Below are positions 7,813-16,998 of a stretch of DNA of 64,000 bases, one piece after another; position 1 is the stretch's first letter, and every line of letters begins with the position of its first letter. Below the pieces are notes generated by a model, which made no database searches, had not been told where the DNA came from, and was given only the letters and a program-made list of their open reading frames with translations. The DNA comes from Streptococcus sp. 'caviae'. GTDB lineage: Bacteria > Bacillota > Bacilli > Lactobacillales > Streptococcaceae. Position numbers and translations under genes: made by a program. Location: contig NZ_MOWR01000004.1 of the NCBI RefSeq assembly GCF_001937065.1, positions 62,001 through 126,000 of the forward strand, read 5' to 3'.

Positions 7813-8522
7813 TGACTATGTTAAAAGTTGAAAATCTGTCTGTTCATTACGGCGTCATCCAAGCGGTAAAAGACGTTACTTTTGAAGTTAACGAAGGAGA
7901 AGTTGTCTCACTGATTGGCGCAAACGGTGCGGGGAAAACATCCATTCTGCGGACGATTTCCGGTTTGGTGCGTCCAAGCTCAGGGAAAATCGAATTTCTG
8001 GGAAATGAAATTCAAAAAACAGCTACCCGCAAGATTGTCGCCTCCGGCCTTTCTCAGGTTCCGGAAGGACGCCATGTTTTCCCGGGACTGACCGTTTTGG
8101 AAAATCTGGAAATGGGAGCCTTTCTCAGCAGCAACCGCGATGAGAATCAAGCGCGTCTTAAAAGAGTATTTGAACGCTTCCCGCGCTTGGAAGAACGTAA
8201 AAATCAGGACGCAGCTACTTTATCCGGCGGCGAACAGCAGATGCTGGCTATGGGGCGGGCTCTGATGAGCCAGCCTAAGCTGCTCCTGCTTGATGAGCCT
8301 TCTATGGGCTTGGCGCCGATTTTTATTCAGGAAATTTTTGATATTATCCAAGACATTCAAAAGCAAGGAACAACTGTTCTCCTGATTGAACAGAATGCCA
8401 ATAAGGCACTGTCAATTGCGGATCGCGGCTATGTTCTTGAAACAGGAAAAATTGTTCTTTCCGGTACCGGAGAAGAACTGTTGGCTTCTGATGAAGTCCG
8501 CAAGGCTTATCTGGGCGGCTAA
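7812..8522 (+). CDS. livF: branched-chain amino acid ABC transporter ATP-binding protein LivF
   Basis: The second Liv ATPase, 236 residues. Walker A is GANGAGKTS, the signature is LSGGEQQMLAMGRAL and Walker B is LLLLDEPSMGLAP, followed by LIEQNANKAL, all diagnostic of LivF. The start is ATG 7812 overlapping the livG stop, or ATG 7818 two codons later. It is the last gene of the operon, and a strong terminator begins 7 bp after the stop. Confidence 0.96.
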   Translation: MTMLKVENLSVHYGVIQAVKDVTFEVNEGEVVSLIGANGAGKTSILRTISGLVRPSSGKIEFLGNEIQKTATRKIVASGLSQVPEGRHVFPGLTVLENLEMGAFLSSNRDENQARLKRVFERFPRLEERKNQDAATLSGGEQQMLAMGRALMSQPKLLLLDEPSMGLAPIFIQEIFDIIQDIQKQGTTVLLIEQNANKALSIADRGYVLETGKIVLSGTGEELLASDEVRKAYLGG

Positions 8523-8528
8523 AGAAGT

Positions 8529-8568
8529 AACAGGGGCTGAGCAGACTGCTTTTTCAGCCCCTGTTTCT
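8529..8568 (+). terminator. liv operon terminator
   Basis: A perfect 12-bp stem, AACAGGGGCTGA with TCAGCCCCTGTT, followed by a short T-rich tail. Confidence 0.88.
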
Positions 8569-8728
8569 ATTACTGTCGGCTCAGGTGCAGGCTCTGACAG
8601 CTGTGGCTGCGCTGGTCTTGTGTCCGGCCCTTAGAGCCTTCGACAAAGTCCGGACTTCTGACTATGCAGAAAGAGTCACCATATATTTTTGCTTCCTGTT
8701 TAGTGAGGGAACTTATTAACGTGAATTA

Positions 8729-8737
8729 TGATATAAT
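8729..8737 (+). promoter_or_regulatory. promoter of the CBS-ACT gene
   Basis: TGATATAAT extended -10. The ribosome binding site GAGG (8754-8757) fits ATG 8765 (7 nt) better than ATG 8762 (4 nt). Confidence 0.7.
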
Positions 8738-8761
8738 GAAAACAAAAGAGAGTGAGGTTTT

Positions 8762-9424
8762 ATGATGCCCGTAAAAGATTTCATGACCAAGAGAGTCGTT
8801 TATGTCTCTCCCGATACAACAGTAGCCAAGGCAACAGATATTATGCGTGACAAAAATCTGCGCCGTCTTCCGGTTATTGAAAATGATGTCTTGGTAGGCC
8901 TTTTGACCGAAGGAACCATTGCTGAAACCAGCCCTTCAAAGGCAACCAGTCTATCCATCTATGAAATGAACTATCTCCTGAACAAGACCAAGGTTCGTGA
9001 TGTCATGATCAAAGATGTGATTACCGTTTCAAAAGACGCTCGGCTGGAAGATGCTATCTATCTTATGATGGTTCATAAAATCGGTGTTCTGCCGGTTGTT
9101 GATGGCAGCCAGATGTCAGGTATCATTACAGATAAGGACATTTTCCGCGCCTTTTTGGAAGTTTCGGGTTATGGCAAAGAAGGTGTCCGGATAAGACTTT
9201 TAGCCGATGATAAAGCTGGCGTTTTGGAGCAGGCAGTCAAGATTATTTCTGATGAGCAGCTCAATATTCGCCGCATCGTTGTTGCTGACCGTCAGGTTGG
9301 CAAAGTCACTGTTGAAATTCAAATTGACGGTAAATTTGATACAGATCTTCTTAGTCAAAAGCTGCATGGACAGGGCTTTGAGATCGAGTCAATTGAGCAA
9401 ACGGAAGGCAAAACAGACTTTTAA
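8762..9424 (+). CDS. CBS-ACT domain protein (AcuB-like)
   Basis: A 220-residue cytosolic sensor-type protein. Two CBS repeats (about residues 1-60 and 78-135; [19 protein letters not shown] and [16 protein letters not shown]) bind adenosyl ligands in related proteins. A C-terminal ACT-like domain (about 140-215, [18 protein letters not shown]) suggests amino-acid or nucleotide sensing. Its arrangement resembles AcuB-type proteins. It sits just downstream of the liv operon but has its own promoter and terminator. The target is unknown. The true start may be ATG 8765 rather than 8762. Confidence 0.88.
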   Translation: MMPVKDFMTKRVVYVSPDTTVAKATDIMRDKNLRRLPVIENDVLVGLLTEGTIAETSPSKATSLSIYEMNYLLNKTKVRDVMIKDVITVSKDARLEDAIYLMMVHKIGVLPVVDGSQMSGIITDKDIFRAFLEVSGYGKEGVRIRLLADDKAGVLEQAVKIISDEQLNIRRIVVADRQVGKVTVEIQIDGKFDTDLLSQKLHGQGFEIESIEQTEGKTDF

Positions 9425-9428
9425 GAAG

Positions 9429-9459
9429 GCACTGCCGGTAATCTGGCAGTGTTCTTTTT
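9429..9459 (+). terminator. terminator after the CBS-ACT gene
   Basis: Arms CACTGCC and GGCAGTG around an eight-base loop, then TTCTTTTTA. Confidence 0.85.
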
Positions 9460-9506
9460 ATGAGATTTTTGGTAAAATAGAAGTAATCATAATAAAAGGA
9501 AATCTA

Positions 9507-10145
9507 ATGACAAAAGGAATCTTTATTTCGTTTGAAGGCCCAGACGGAGCTGGGAAAACGACGGTTTTGAAGGAAATTTTACCCAGCTTGAAAAAAATGA
9601 CTGAAAATGAGGTTCTCTTAACGCGCGAGCCGGGCGGGGTCAGTATTGCTGAGAGTATTCGGGATGTCATTCTTGATGTTAACCATACGAACATGGATGA
9701 TAAAACGGAACTCCTGCTTTATATGGCTGCCCGCCGCCAGCATCTGGTTGAGAAAATCCTGCCGGCACTCGAAAAGGGAGACCTTGTTCTGGCGGATCGT
9801 TTTATTGACAGTTCAGTAGCCTATCAAGGTTATGGCCGTGGTCTGGATACAGCAGCTGTGGCTTGGCTGAATGACTTTGCGACAGACGGCCTTAAGCCTG
9901 ATTTAACGCTCTATTTCGATGTTGATTCAAAAGTTGGGCTGGCCCGTATTGAGCAAAATAAAGAGCGGGAAGTCAATCGGCTTGACTTGGAAAAGATCGA
10001 TATGCACCAGCGCGTTCGTTCGGGTTATTTAAAATTGGCTGCTGAACATCCTGAACGCATTGTAACGATTGATGCCGGCCGGCCGCTGAACGAGGTGGCT
10101 GAGGAAGCTTTGCTTGTGATTCGGCAAAGGTGTTTAAAAAAGTAA
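9507..10145 (+). CDS. tmk: thymidylate kinase
   Basis: It phosphorylates dTMP to dTDP for DNA synthesis. The start is ATG 9507 with AAAGGA 6 nt upstream; the frame is open further upstream but that part is not coding. It gives 212 residues, the normal length. The P-loop [10 protein letters not shown] is at residues 9-18, the DRF-type motif is in [14 protein letters not shown], and the arginine-rich lid follows. It is the first gene of tmk-holB-ricT-yabA-rsmI, a conserved Firmicute order; holB starts 1 bp after its stop. Confidence 0.96.
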   Translation: MTKGIFISFEGPDGAGKTTVLKEILPSLKKMTENEVLLTREPGGVSIAESIRDVILDVNHTNMDDKTELLLYMAARRQHLVEKILPALEKGDLVLADRFIDSSVAYQGYGRGLDTAAVAWLNDFATDGLKPDLTLYFDVDSKVGLARIEQNKEREVNRLDLEKIDMHQRVRSGYLKLAAEHPERIVTIDAGRPLNEVAEEALLVIRQRCLKK

Positions 10146-10146
10146 A

Positions 10147-11034
10147 ATGACTATTGATATGGAATTAGAAAAGCTGCAGCCTAAAATTTTTCAAGAATTC
10201 AAGCACATTTTAAAATCCGATAGGTTGAGCCATGCCTATCTTTTTTCGGGAGATTTTGCCAGTTTTGAGATGGCGCTTCTGCTGGCAAAGAGCCGCTTCT
10301 GTGAACAGCCGACAGACGGTCTTCCCTGCGGCGAGTGCCGTTCCTGCCGGCTGATTGCAGCAAATGATTTTTCGGATGTCAGGGTGGTTGAGCCCAGCGG
10401 ACAGCTCATCAAGACAGAAACCATCCGGAGCCTCCTGCGGGAGTTTTCCAGCTCAGGCTTTGAAGGGCAGTCGCAAGTTTTTATTATCCGCGATGCCGAC
10501 AAGATGCATGTCAATGCTGCCAACAGTCTGCTGAAATTTATAGAAGAGCCGCAGAGCGATTCCTATATTATTTTGCTGACCAGAGATGACAGTAAAATCC
10601 TGCCGACCATCAAAAGCCGCACGCAGATTTTTCATTTTCCTAAGAATACCGTTTATTTAACAAAGCAGCTGGAACAAGCGGGGCTGCTTAAAAATCAGGC
10701 TGAAATCTTAGCTGATTTGGCTAAAGACTGGAAGCAGGCAGAAGAATTTTCTCAAAACAGTAAGATGTTAGACCTGCTCAAAGCGTGTGAGCGTTTTGTG
10801 AGCCTTTTGTTTAAAAGTAAGGACCTTGCTTTCTTGGAGGGAGCGCGGCTGGCTCAGACAGCTGCTGATAAATCTGAGCAGGACTGGGTCTTTCAGATCT
10901 TAACTCTTCTCCTAGCGAAGCAATATGAAAAAAGAGCCGCTTTGGACTATTTAGAAGCTGTTTATCAGGCCAAGCAAATGTGGCTCAGCAATGTCAATTT
11001 TCAAAATGCACTGGAATATATGGTGATCAAATGA
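10147..11034 (+). CDS. holB: DNA polymerase III subunit delta'
   Basis: Part of the clamp loader that places the beta clamp on DNA. It has 295 residues, with the delta' start LSHAYLFSG, a four-cysteine zinc module (C-x6-C-x2-C-x2-C type, CEQPTDGLPCGECRSC) and the sensor region NSLLKFIEEP. As usual for delta' the P-loop is degenerate. The start is ATG 10147, or ATG 10159 four codons later, which matches other streptococcal HolB starts. Its stop overlaps the ricT ATG (ATGA), so translation is coupled. Confidence 0.94.
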   Translation: MTIDMELEKLQPKIFQEFKHILKSDRLSHAYLFSGDFASFEMALLLAKSRFCEQPTDGLPCGECRSCRLIAANDFSDVRVVEPSGQLIKTETIRSLLREFSSSGFEGQSQVFIIRDADKMHVNAANSLLKFIEEPQSDSYIILLTRDDSKILPTIKSRTQIFHFPKNTVYLTKQLEQAGLLKNQAEILADLAKDWKQAEEFSQNSKMLDLLKACERFVSLLFKSKDLAFLEGARLAQTAADKSEQDWVFQILTLLLAKQYEKRAALDYLEAVYQAKQMWLSNVNFQNALEYMVIK

Positions 11035-11837
11035 TAGAAGTAATTGGTATCAAATATGAAAAAGCAGGCCGTATCGATTATGTACTGCCTGATCAAACCT
11101 ATCAAAAAGAAGACCTTCTCATTGTCAAAAAACACAAGGGCAGCCACTTAGCGCAAGTTGTTCAGGCTAACTTTGCCATGCCTGCCGATAAGCTGCCTGA
11201 CACTGAGCAGATGGACAGGGCTGTAAGAAGGGCAGAAACTGCTGATATTGAAACGTATCATAATAATTTGAGATTAGCAGAAGACAGTTTTCCTAAGGTC
11301 AGGGAGCTCATTCAAAAAAATCAGCTTGAGATGAAGCTGATTGACATTGTCTTTCCTTTGGAGCGTGAACAGGTTCTCATTACCTTTGTTGCGGAGCACC
11401 GTGTTGATTTTAGGCAGCTTTTGAAAGATTTGGCCAATCTTTTTAAGGCTCGGATTGAGCTGCGCCAGATTAACAGCCGTGAAGAAAGTAAGGTTTACGG
11501 CGGTTTGGGCCCTTGCGGCCGGGCTCTTTGCTGTTCGAGCTTCTTGGGTGAATTTCCGCCGGTATCGATTAAAATGGCTAAAAATCAAAACCTGTCTTTG
11601 AACTCCGGCAAAACAACTGGAATTTGCGGCCGTTTAATGTGCTGTCTGAGTTTTGAGGACGATTTTTACAGAGAATCTAAGGAAAAATTCCCGGATTTGG
11701 GTGCCAGTGTAGAGACCCAAAACGGTCAGGGTGTTGTTGCAGGAATTGACGTGATTTCAGAAACGGTCAAGGTGCGTTTTGATGAAAATCCCGGCCTTCT
11801 GACCTATGCTTTAGAGGAGGTTAGGGTCAATGGATAA
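11031..11837 (+). CDS. ricT: RicT/YaaT (PSP1 domain) regulatory iron-sulfur protein
   Basis: In Bacillus, RicT associates with RicF (YlbF) and RicA and affects RNase Y-dependent mRNA processing; it is membrane-associated and carries Fe-S clusters with its partners. The start is ATG 11031 inside the holB stop (4-nt overlap), giving 268 residues. The cysteine-rich blocks [16 protein letters not shown] and [13 protein letters not shown] are diagnostic. It lies between holB and yabA, an order conserved in Firmicutes. The partner YlbF is encoded at 3.2 kb. Confidence 0.93.
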   Translation: MIEVIGIKYEKAGRIDYVLPDQTYQKEDLLIVKKHKGSHLAQVVQANFAMPADKLPDTEQMDRAVRRAETADIETYHNNLRLAEDSFPKVRELIQKNQLEMKLIDIVFPLEREQVLITFVAEHRVDFRQLLKDLANLFKARIELRQINSREESKVYGGLGPCGRALCCSSFLGEFPPVSIKMAKNQNLSLNSGKTTGICGRLMCCLSFEDDFYRESKEKFPDLGASVETQNGQGVVAGIDVISETVKVRFDENPGLLTYALEEVRVNG

Positions 11838-12162
11838 AAAAGATTTATTTGCAGCCTTTGACGGTTTTTCACAAAATTTGATGGAAACATTGGCTGAAGC
11901 CGAAGCCTTGAAAAAACAGGTTAAAGATCTGGTAGAACAAAATGCAGCCCTGCGTTTAGAAAACAGCAAGCTCCGTGACCGCTTAAGCCAGTTCAGTCAG
12001 ATGGAAGAAAGTGAGTCCAGCAGCAAGGGCATTAGTGCCAGAAAAGAAAATCTCGAAAACATCTATGAGGATGGCTTTCATATCTGTACCTTCTTTTATG
12101 GGCAGCGCCGCGAAAACAATGAAGACTGCGCCTTTTGCATGGAATTACTGTACCGAGAGTAG
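11830..12162 (+). CDS. yabA: replication initiation control protein YabA
   Basis: YabA binds DnaA and the beta clamp and restrains re-initiation. It has 110 residues: an N-terminal leucine-zipper coiled coil (about 1-60, many heptad leucines in [20 protein letters not shown]) and a C-terminal zinc module with His and three Cys (HICTFFYG ... CAFC). It overlaps ricT by 8 nt, with the GGAGG for its ATG inside ricT. rsmI follows immediately. Confidence 0.94.
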   Translation: MDKKDLFAAFDGFSQNLMETLAEAEALKKQVKDLVEQNAALRLENSKLRDRLSQFSQMEESESSSKGISARKENLENIYEDGFHICTFFYGQRRENNEDCAFCMELLYRE

Positions 12163-12167
12163 AAGTG

Positions 12168-13046
12168 ATGCAAGTACAAAAAAGTTTTAAAGATAAAACA
12201 GCTTACGGAACCCTGTATCTGGTTCCGACCCCTATCGGCAATCTCGGTGATATGACTTTGAGGAGCATTGAGGTGCTGAAGACTGTTGATATGATTGCGG
12301 CGGAAGACACGCGGAACACCGGTCTTTTGCTGAAGTATTTTGATATTGCTGCCCGTCAGATTAGTTTTCATGAACACAATGCCTTTGAAAAAATTCCTGA
12401 TTTGATCCGCTGGTTAAAAGAAGGAAAGTCTGTGGCTCAGGTTTCTGATGCAGGGCTGCCCTCTATTTCCGATCCGGGACACGATTTGGTAAAGGCTGCT
12501 GTAGCTGAAAGCATTCCTGTGGTTGCCCTGCCCGGGGCTTCTGCCGGGATTACGGCCCTTATTGCCAGCGGCTTAGCGCCCCAGCCTCATATTTTTTATG
12601 GCTTTTTACCGCGCAGGTCCAGCCAGCAAAGGTCTTTTTTGGAAGAGAAAAAGCATTACCCGGAAACCCAGATTTTCTATGAATCGCCTTACCGTGTCAA
12701 AGATACGCTGGCTAATATGCTGGCTGTCTACGGTGACAGGCAGATAGTCTTGGTTCGGGAATTGACCAAACTTTATGAAGAATATCAAAGAGGACGGCTG
12801 ACAGAAATTTTGGCCTATATTGCTGAAAATCCTCCCAAAGGCGAATGTCTTCTCATTGTCTCTGGCTATGAAAAGCAGGAGCAAGCGGAAGAACTGTCCG
12901 AACAGGAGCTTCTCAGACAGGTGCAGGACTTAATCGATCAGGGTTCCAAACCCAATCAGGCTATTAAAGCAATCGCTAAAACCCATGGCCTGGCGAGACA
13001 GGAAGTTTATCAGACTTACCACCATCTGGCAAAAAACGAAAAATAG
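12168..13046 (+). CDS. rsmI: 16S rRNA (cytidine1402-2'-O)-methyltransferase
   Basis: It methylates the 2'-OH of C1402 in the ribosomal decoding centre using SAM. The start is taken at ATG 12168, just after the yabA stop, giving 292 residues; the upstream open frame overlaps yabA and is not family-like. Motifs are the N-terminal LYLVPTPIGNLGDMT, AAEDTRNT and SDAGLPSISDPG (SAM site), and EFLLIVSG-like CLLIVSGYE. It is the last gene of the tmk operon. Confidence 0.95.
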   Translation: MQVQKSFKDKTAYGTLYLVPTPIGNLGDMTLRSIEVLKTVDMIAAEDTRNTGLLLKYFDIAARQISFHEHNAFEKIPDLIRWLKEGKSVAQVSDAGLPSISDPGHDLVKAAVAESIPVVALPGASAGITALIASGLAPQPHIFYGFLPRRSSQQRSFLEEKKHYPETQIFYESPYRVKDTLANMLAVYGDRQIVLVRELTKLYEEYQRGRLTEILAYIAENPPKGECLLIVSGYEKQEQAEELSEQELLRQVQDLIDQGSKPNQAIKAIAKTHGLARQEVYQTYHHLAKNEK

Positions 13047-13138
13047 GCCGCCAGTCAAAAGTTTAGAAATTCGCTTAAATTTACAAGATAAGCGAACAGG
13101 CTGTCACTTATTTTTTGTTTTACTTTTAATACTATCAG

Positions 13139-13179
13139 ACCGACTAAGTTTTAATAACTTTTCTGCAGTCGGTTTTTTG
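13139..13179 (+). terminator. terminator after rsmI
   Basis: Arms ACCGACT and AGTCGGT, separated by about 21 bases and followed by TTTTTG. Confidence 0.65.
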
Positions 13180-13248
13180 TCTGCCCTTTGGTTTGTGTAC
13201 AGATTCTTCTTGTTTCTGCTTTTAAAAATTGCTGCCAATTGAAATTAG

Positions 13249-13279
13249 TTTACAAAATTCTGAAAATTTGTGATATAAT
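13249..13279 (+). promoter_or_regulatory. serC promoter with CodY-like box
   Basis: -35-like TTTACA (13249-13254), then extended -10 TGATATAAT (13271-13279); the 19-bp spacer is long. AAAATTCTGAAAATT (13254-13268) matches the CodY consensus at 13 of 15 positions and covers the spacer. A strong AAGGAGG (13291-13297) precedes the ATG. Confidence 0.72.
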
Positions 13280-13303
13280 TTACTTACTTTAAGGAGGTAT
13301 CAG

Positions 13304-14395
13304 ATGACAATTTACAATTTCTCTGCAGGTCCTGCAGTATTGCCAAAGCCTGTTCTTGAAAAAGCACAGGCTGAGTTCTTGAATTATAATCACTCAGGTA
13401 TGAGCGTTATGGAATTATCTCATCGCTCCAAAGAATTTGATGACATCATCAAGGACGCTGAGCGTTTGCTCCGTGATTTGATGGTTATTCCTGATAATTA
13501 TAAAGTGCTCTTTTTGCAAGGCGGAGCCTCGACTCAATTTTCAATGCTGCCCTTAAACCTTGCCAAAGGCCGTAAAGCCTATTATGTGGTAGCCGGTTCA
13601 TGGGGGAAGAAAGCTTATACAGAAGCTGTGAAATTGTCCAAAACGATTCCTTTTGAGCCAGTTCTTTTGGCCTCATCAGAAGATACAGTCTATGACCATA
13701 TCCCAGAAATGGACAGCCAGCAAATTGACAAAGATGCAGCTTATGTGCACATCACTACCAATAATACCATTGAAGGAACAGCCATTTATGACCTTCCTGA
13801 GACTCATGGTGTTCCAATCGTGGCTGACATGTCTTCCAATATTTTAGCGGTTCGTTACAATGTCGCTGACTTCGGTCTGATTTATGCCGGAGCCCAAAAA
13901 AATATTGGTCCTGCCGGTGTTACCATCGTGATTGTCCGTGACGATTTACTAAATGACGAGCCGGTGCTTTCAAGTATGCTGGACTACCGCATTCAGGCCG
14001 ATGCCGGTTCACTTTACAATACACCGCCAACTTACGGCATTTATATTGCCAAATTAGTCTTTGAATGGGTCAAAGAGCTGGGCGGCGTTGATGCTATGGA
14101 AAAGATAAACCGCGAAAAATCCGGGCTGCTCTACGACTTTATTGAACAATCTGACTTCTACAGCAGTCCCGTCAAAAATCCTAAAGACCGTTCTGTAGCT
14201 AACATTCCTTTTGTGACTCCAAGCAAGGACTTGGATGCTGAATTTGTTGCTCAGGCCGATGCCCTTGGCTTCAAAAATATCAAGGGCCACCGCAGCGTCG
14301 GAGGCATGCGTGCCAGCCTTTACAATGCCTTTCCGCGTCAAGGAGTGCTGGATTTGCTGGAATTTATGAAAAAATTTGAAGAGGAAAATAAGTAA
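13304..14395 (+). CDS. serC: phosphoserine aminotransferase
   Basis: This PLP enzyme converts 3-phosphohydroxypyruvate plus glutamate into phosphoserine, the second step of serine synthesis. Its 363 residues are normal. The start [19 protein letters not shown] is family-diagnostic, the PLP lysine lies in [11 protein letters not shown] (about K197), and [13 protein letters not shown] near the C-terminus binds the substrate phosphate. It is the first gene of serC-GNAT-serA. A CodY-like box over its promoter suggests repression when amino acids are plentiful. Confidence 0.97.
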   Translation: MTIYNFSAGPAVLPKPVLEKAQAEFLNYNHSGMSVMELSHRSKEFDDIIKDAERLLRDLMVIPDNYKVLFLQGGASTQFSMLPLNLAKGRKAYYVVAGSWGKKAYTEAVKLSKTIPFEPVLLASSEDTVYDHIPEMDSQQIDKDAAYVHITTNNTIEGTAIYDLPETHGVPIVADMSSNILAVRYNVADFGLIYAGAQKNIGPAGVTIVIVRDDLLNDEPVLSSMLDYRIQADAGSLYNTPPTYGIYIAKLVFEWVKELGGVDAMEKINREKSGLLYDFIEQSDFYSSPVKNPKDRSVANIPFVTPSKDLDAEFVAQADALGFKNIKGHRSVGGMRASLYNAFPRQGVLDLLEFMKKFEEENK

Positions 14396-14499
14396 TACTT
14401 AAGCCGGTTTTTGGGATTAAAAAAGCAATAGGCTGGTATTATTGAAGCTCAAAAACTGAAAGACAGAGAAGGCGCAGCCTTAAAAAGCAGGTAGAAAAA

Positions 14500-15030
14500 A
14501 TGGACATTAGATTAGCTTTTCCAAATGAAATAGACCGTATTATGTCTATTATTGATGAAGCTAGAGAGGGAATGGCCTCTTACGGAAGCGACCAGTGGCA
14601 GGGTGATTACCCTAATCAAGAAATTATTTTTGAAGATATTTTAGAAGGGCGCGGCTATGTTGCCCTTGCTGAAGGGGAGATTGCGGCTTATGCGGCAGTT
14701 ATTGATGGACATGAGGCTGCTTATGATCAAATTTATGAAGGCGAATGGAAGCATAAAAACCATCGCTATGTGACTTTCCACCGAGTTGCTGTAGCCAGTG
14801 CTTACCAGGGGCAGCAAGTTGCCCAGACCTTTCTTCAAGGCTTGATTGAAGGCTATGCGGGACATGATTTTCGCTGTGATACCCATGAAAAGAACAAGGC
14901 TATGCAGCATATTTTGGAAAAATTGGGCTTTGTCTACTGCGGAAAAGTTCCCCTAAACGGTGTTAGACTGGCCTATCAAAAAATAAAAACCAAAGGTGAA
15001 AACAGCCTCTATCAAGAAATTGAGGAATAA
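14500..15030 (+). CDS. GNAT family N-acetyltransferase in the serine cluster
   Basis: A 176-residue acyl-CoA-dependent acetyltransferase, cytosolic, substrate unknown. The acetyl-CoA fold is visible from the RVAVASAYQGQQVAQTFLQG block (about 97-116) to the C-terminal KNKAMQHILEKLGFVYCGKV. It lies between serC (104 bp upstream) and serA (92 bp downstream) in the same direction, with no terminator between. Its position suggests cotranscription with serine synthesis, but not what it acetylates. Confidence 0.86.
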   Translation: MDIRLAFPNEIDRIMSIIDEAREGMASYGSDQWQGDYPNQEIIFEDILEGRGYVALAEGEIAAYAAVIDGHEAAYDQIYEGEWKHKNHRYVTFHRVAVASAYQGQQVAQTFLQGLIEGYAGHDFRCDTHEKNKAMQHILEKLGFVYCGKVPLNGVRLAYQKIKTKGENSLYQEIEE

Positions 15031-15122
15031 GTCAGAAGGACTTTGAACTGCTTGGTCAATCAGGCAGTGTCAGATTATAGCAGAAAAGGAGACGCCAAGG
15101 ATTTTCCAAGGCATGAACAAGT

Positions 15123-16316
15123 ATGGTATTTAGTGTAAGAACATTTAATAATATTAATCAAATCGGATTAAAAGAATTAGGCAATGGTTTCCAAATTGAC
15201 GGCGATTTGAAAGACAATCCGGATGCCTATATTATTCGGAGTGAAAATCTTCATAAGGCTGATTTTCCTGAAAATTTAAAGGCCATTGCCCGTGCGGGTG
15301 CAGGAACCAATAACATTCCCATCGATGCAGCCACTGCCAAAGGAATTGTCGTTTTTAATACACCCGGTGCCAATGCCAATGCGGTTAAAGAAGCTGTCAT
15401 TGCATCTATTTTGCTGGCAGCGCGTGATTATATCTCAGCTAACCGTTGGGTGAATACCTTGTCAGGAGATGATGTTCCTAAGCAGGTTGAAGCAGGTAAG
15501 AAACAGTTTGCCGGAACAGAAATTGCCGGAAAAACCTTGGGAGTTATCGGCCTTGGTGCTATCGGTGCCCGTATTGCTAACGATGCCCGCCGTCTGGGCA
15601 TGAATGTACTGGGTTACGACCCTTATGTATCTATTGAGGCTGCTTGGAATATTTCCAGCCATGTCAAACGTGTCAATGATCTGAAAGAAATCTTTGAAAA
15701 CTCAGATTACATTACCGTCCATGTTCCTTTGACAGAAGATACCAAGGATACCTTCGATGCAGACAGTTTTGGTCTGATGAAAAAAGGAACGGTCGTTATT
15801 AACTTTGCCCGCGGTGAGCTGGTAGATAATGAAGCCCTGTTTGATGCGATTGAAACGGGTGTTGTCAGACGCTACTTTACCGATTTTGGAAGCGAAGAAC
15901 TGCTCAATAAGGAAGGCATAACGGTCTTTCCGCATGTTGGCGGCTCTACCGCAGAAGCTGAGCTGAACTGTGCTATTATGGCCGGACAAACCATCCGCCG
16001 TTTCATGGAAACCGGTGAGATTACCAATTCGGTCAACTTCCCTAACATGCACCAAGCCTTGACAGCACCTTATCGGATTACTTTAATCAATAAAAATGTT
16101 CCTAACATTGTAGCGCGCCTGTCAACTGCCGTTTCTGATTTGGATATTAATATTGATAATATTCTGAACCGCTCAAGAGGAGAATATGCTTATACAATTC
16201 TTGACCTTGATGAAACGGATAAAGGAAAAATTGATGAGCTGGTAGCTAATTTTGAAGCCAGCGACAATATTGTCCGCGTCCGCTTGATTAAGGGAAAGAG
16301 CAAGTCAGCCAAATAA
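15123..16316 (+). CDS. serA: D-3-phosphoglycerate dehydrogenase
   Basis: It oxidises 3-phosphoglycerate with NAD, the first step of serine synthesis. It has 397 residues: a D-isomer dehydrogenase fold with NAD-binding GVIGLGAIGARIAN near 140-153 and catalytic RGELVDNEAL and PHVGGSTAEAE (His), then a short C-terminal ACT-like domain (about 320-395, VPNIVARLSTAVSDLDINI) for serine feedback. AAGG 11 nt before ATG 15123 is a weak ribosome binding site. A GGAG 30 nt upstream belongs to another frame. Third gene of serC-GNAT-serA. Confidence 0.95.
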   Translation: MVFSVRTFNNINQIGLKELGNGFQIDGDLKDNPDAYIIRSENLHKADFPENLKAIARAGAGTNNIPIDAATAKGIVVFNTPGANANAVKEAVIASILLAARDYISANRWVNTLSGDDVPKQVEAGKKQFAGTEIAGKTLGVIGLGAIGARIANDARRLGMNVLGYDPYVSIEAAWNISSHVKRVNDLKEIFENSDYITVHVPLTEDTKDTFDADSFGLMKKGTVVINFARGELVDNEALFDAIETGVVRRYFTDFGSEELLNKEGITVFPHVGGSTAEAELNCAIMAGQTIRRFMETGEITNSVNFPNMHQALTAPYRITLINKNVPNIVARLSTAVSDLDINIDNILNRSRGEYAYTILDLDETDKGKIDELVANFEASDNIVRVRLIKGKSKSAK

Positions 16317-16329
16317 CCGGCTGAAAATG

Positions 16330-16372
16330 AGGGTGATAGTTAGCTCGATCATGGGCTGACATCACCTTTTTC
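16330..16372 (+). terminator. terminator after serA
   Basis: Arms GGGTGAT and ATCACC with a long loop, followed by TTTTTCT. Moderate quality. Confidence 0.55.
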
Positions 16373-16465
16373 TATAATTATTTGATCCCAGACAGGAGCA
16401 GCAAAAGGTTAACAGTGTTTGCTGTTTCACTCAACGTTTTCGCTAATAGCAAAAGGAGGCTGCCC

Positions 16466-16981
16466 ATGACCCTATACAAGCAAATCTATCATTCTCCTTT
16501 GGGAGATTTATCGTTGGCTGCCGATGAGCAGGGGCTTATTGGTATCTGGTTTGTCGGTCAAAAATATTTTGAACAGGGTATAAGCCACCAAGCGTTTTTA
16601 GAAGCTGCCAACCCTGTTTTAAGTCAAGCAAAGCAGTGGCTGGATGCCTATTTTGCCGGAGAAAAACCTGAGCAAGATAAGCTTGTGCTGTCTCCTCGGG
16701 GGACCCCTTTTCAAAAGCAGGTCTGGCAGGCATTGCGGGAAATTCCTTTGGGTCAAACGCAGACTTATGGCGAAATTGCTAAGAAGATAAACTGCCACTC
16801 TGCCCAAGCAGTCGGTGGAGCTGTCAGCCGCAATCCTTTAAGTATTATTGTTCCCTGCCACCGGGTTCTAGGTTCTAACGGCCAACTGACAGGTTATGCC
16901 GGCGGTATAGATAAAAAAATCTGGCTCTTGCAGCATGAAGGTGTTAAGCTTGACAAGCAGCCTGTCTTCTCGTTAAGATAG
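16466..16981 (+). CDS. ogt: methylated-DNA--protein-cysteine methyltransferase
   Basis: A suicide DNA repair protein that takes the alkyl group from O6-alkylguanine onto its cysteine. The start is ATG 16466, 6 nt after AAAAGGAGG; the longer upstream frame is not supported. It has 171 residues, with acceptor Cys in IVPCHRVLG and the helix-turn-helix preceding it. The N-terminus begins MTLYKQIYHSPLGDLSLAA, typical of Ogt. An extended TATAAT at 16373-16378 may be its promoter. The ArsC-like gene follows by 17 bp. Confidence 0.95.
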   Translation: MTLYKQIYHSPLGDLSLAADEQGLIGIWFVGQKYFEQGISHQAFLEAANPVLSQAKQWLDAYFAGEKPEQDKLVLSPRGTPFQKQVWQALREIPLGQTQTYGEIAKKINCHSAQAVGGAVSRNPLSIIVPCHRVLGSNGQLTGYAGGIDKKIWLLQHEGVKLDKQPVFSLR

Positions 16982-16998
16982 AACAGAAAGGAGAAATA

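Noticed and set aside
9207-9506. Extended reading frame upstream of tmk
   Set aside because: It overlaps the CBS-ACT gene and a terminator; ATG 9507 has AAAGGA and gives the normal 212-residue Tmk.
12135-12167. Longer N-terminus for RsmI
   Set aside because: It lies inside yabA; the family start fits ATG 12168.
16382-16465. Longer N-terminus for Ogt
   Set aside because: No ribosome binding site and not family-like; AAAAGGAGG points to ATG 16466.
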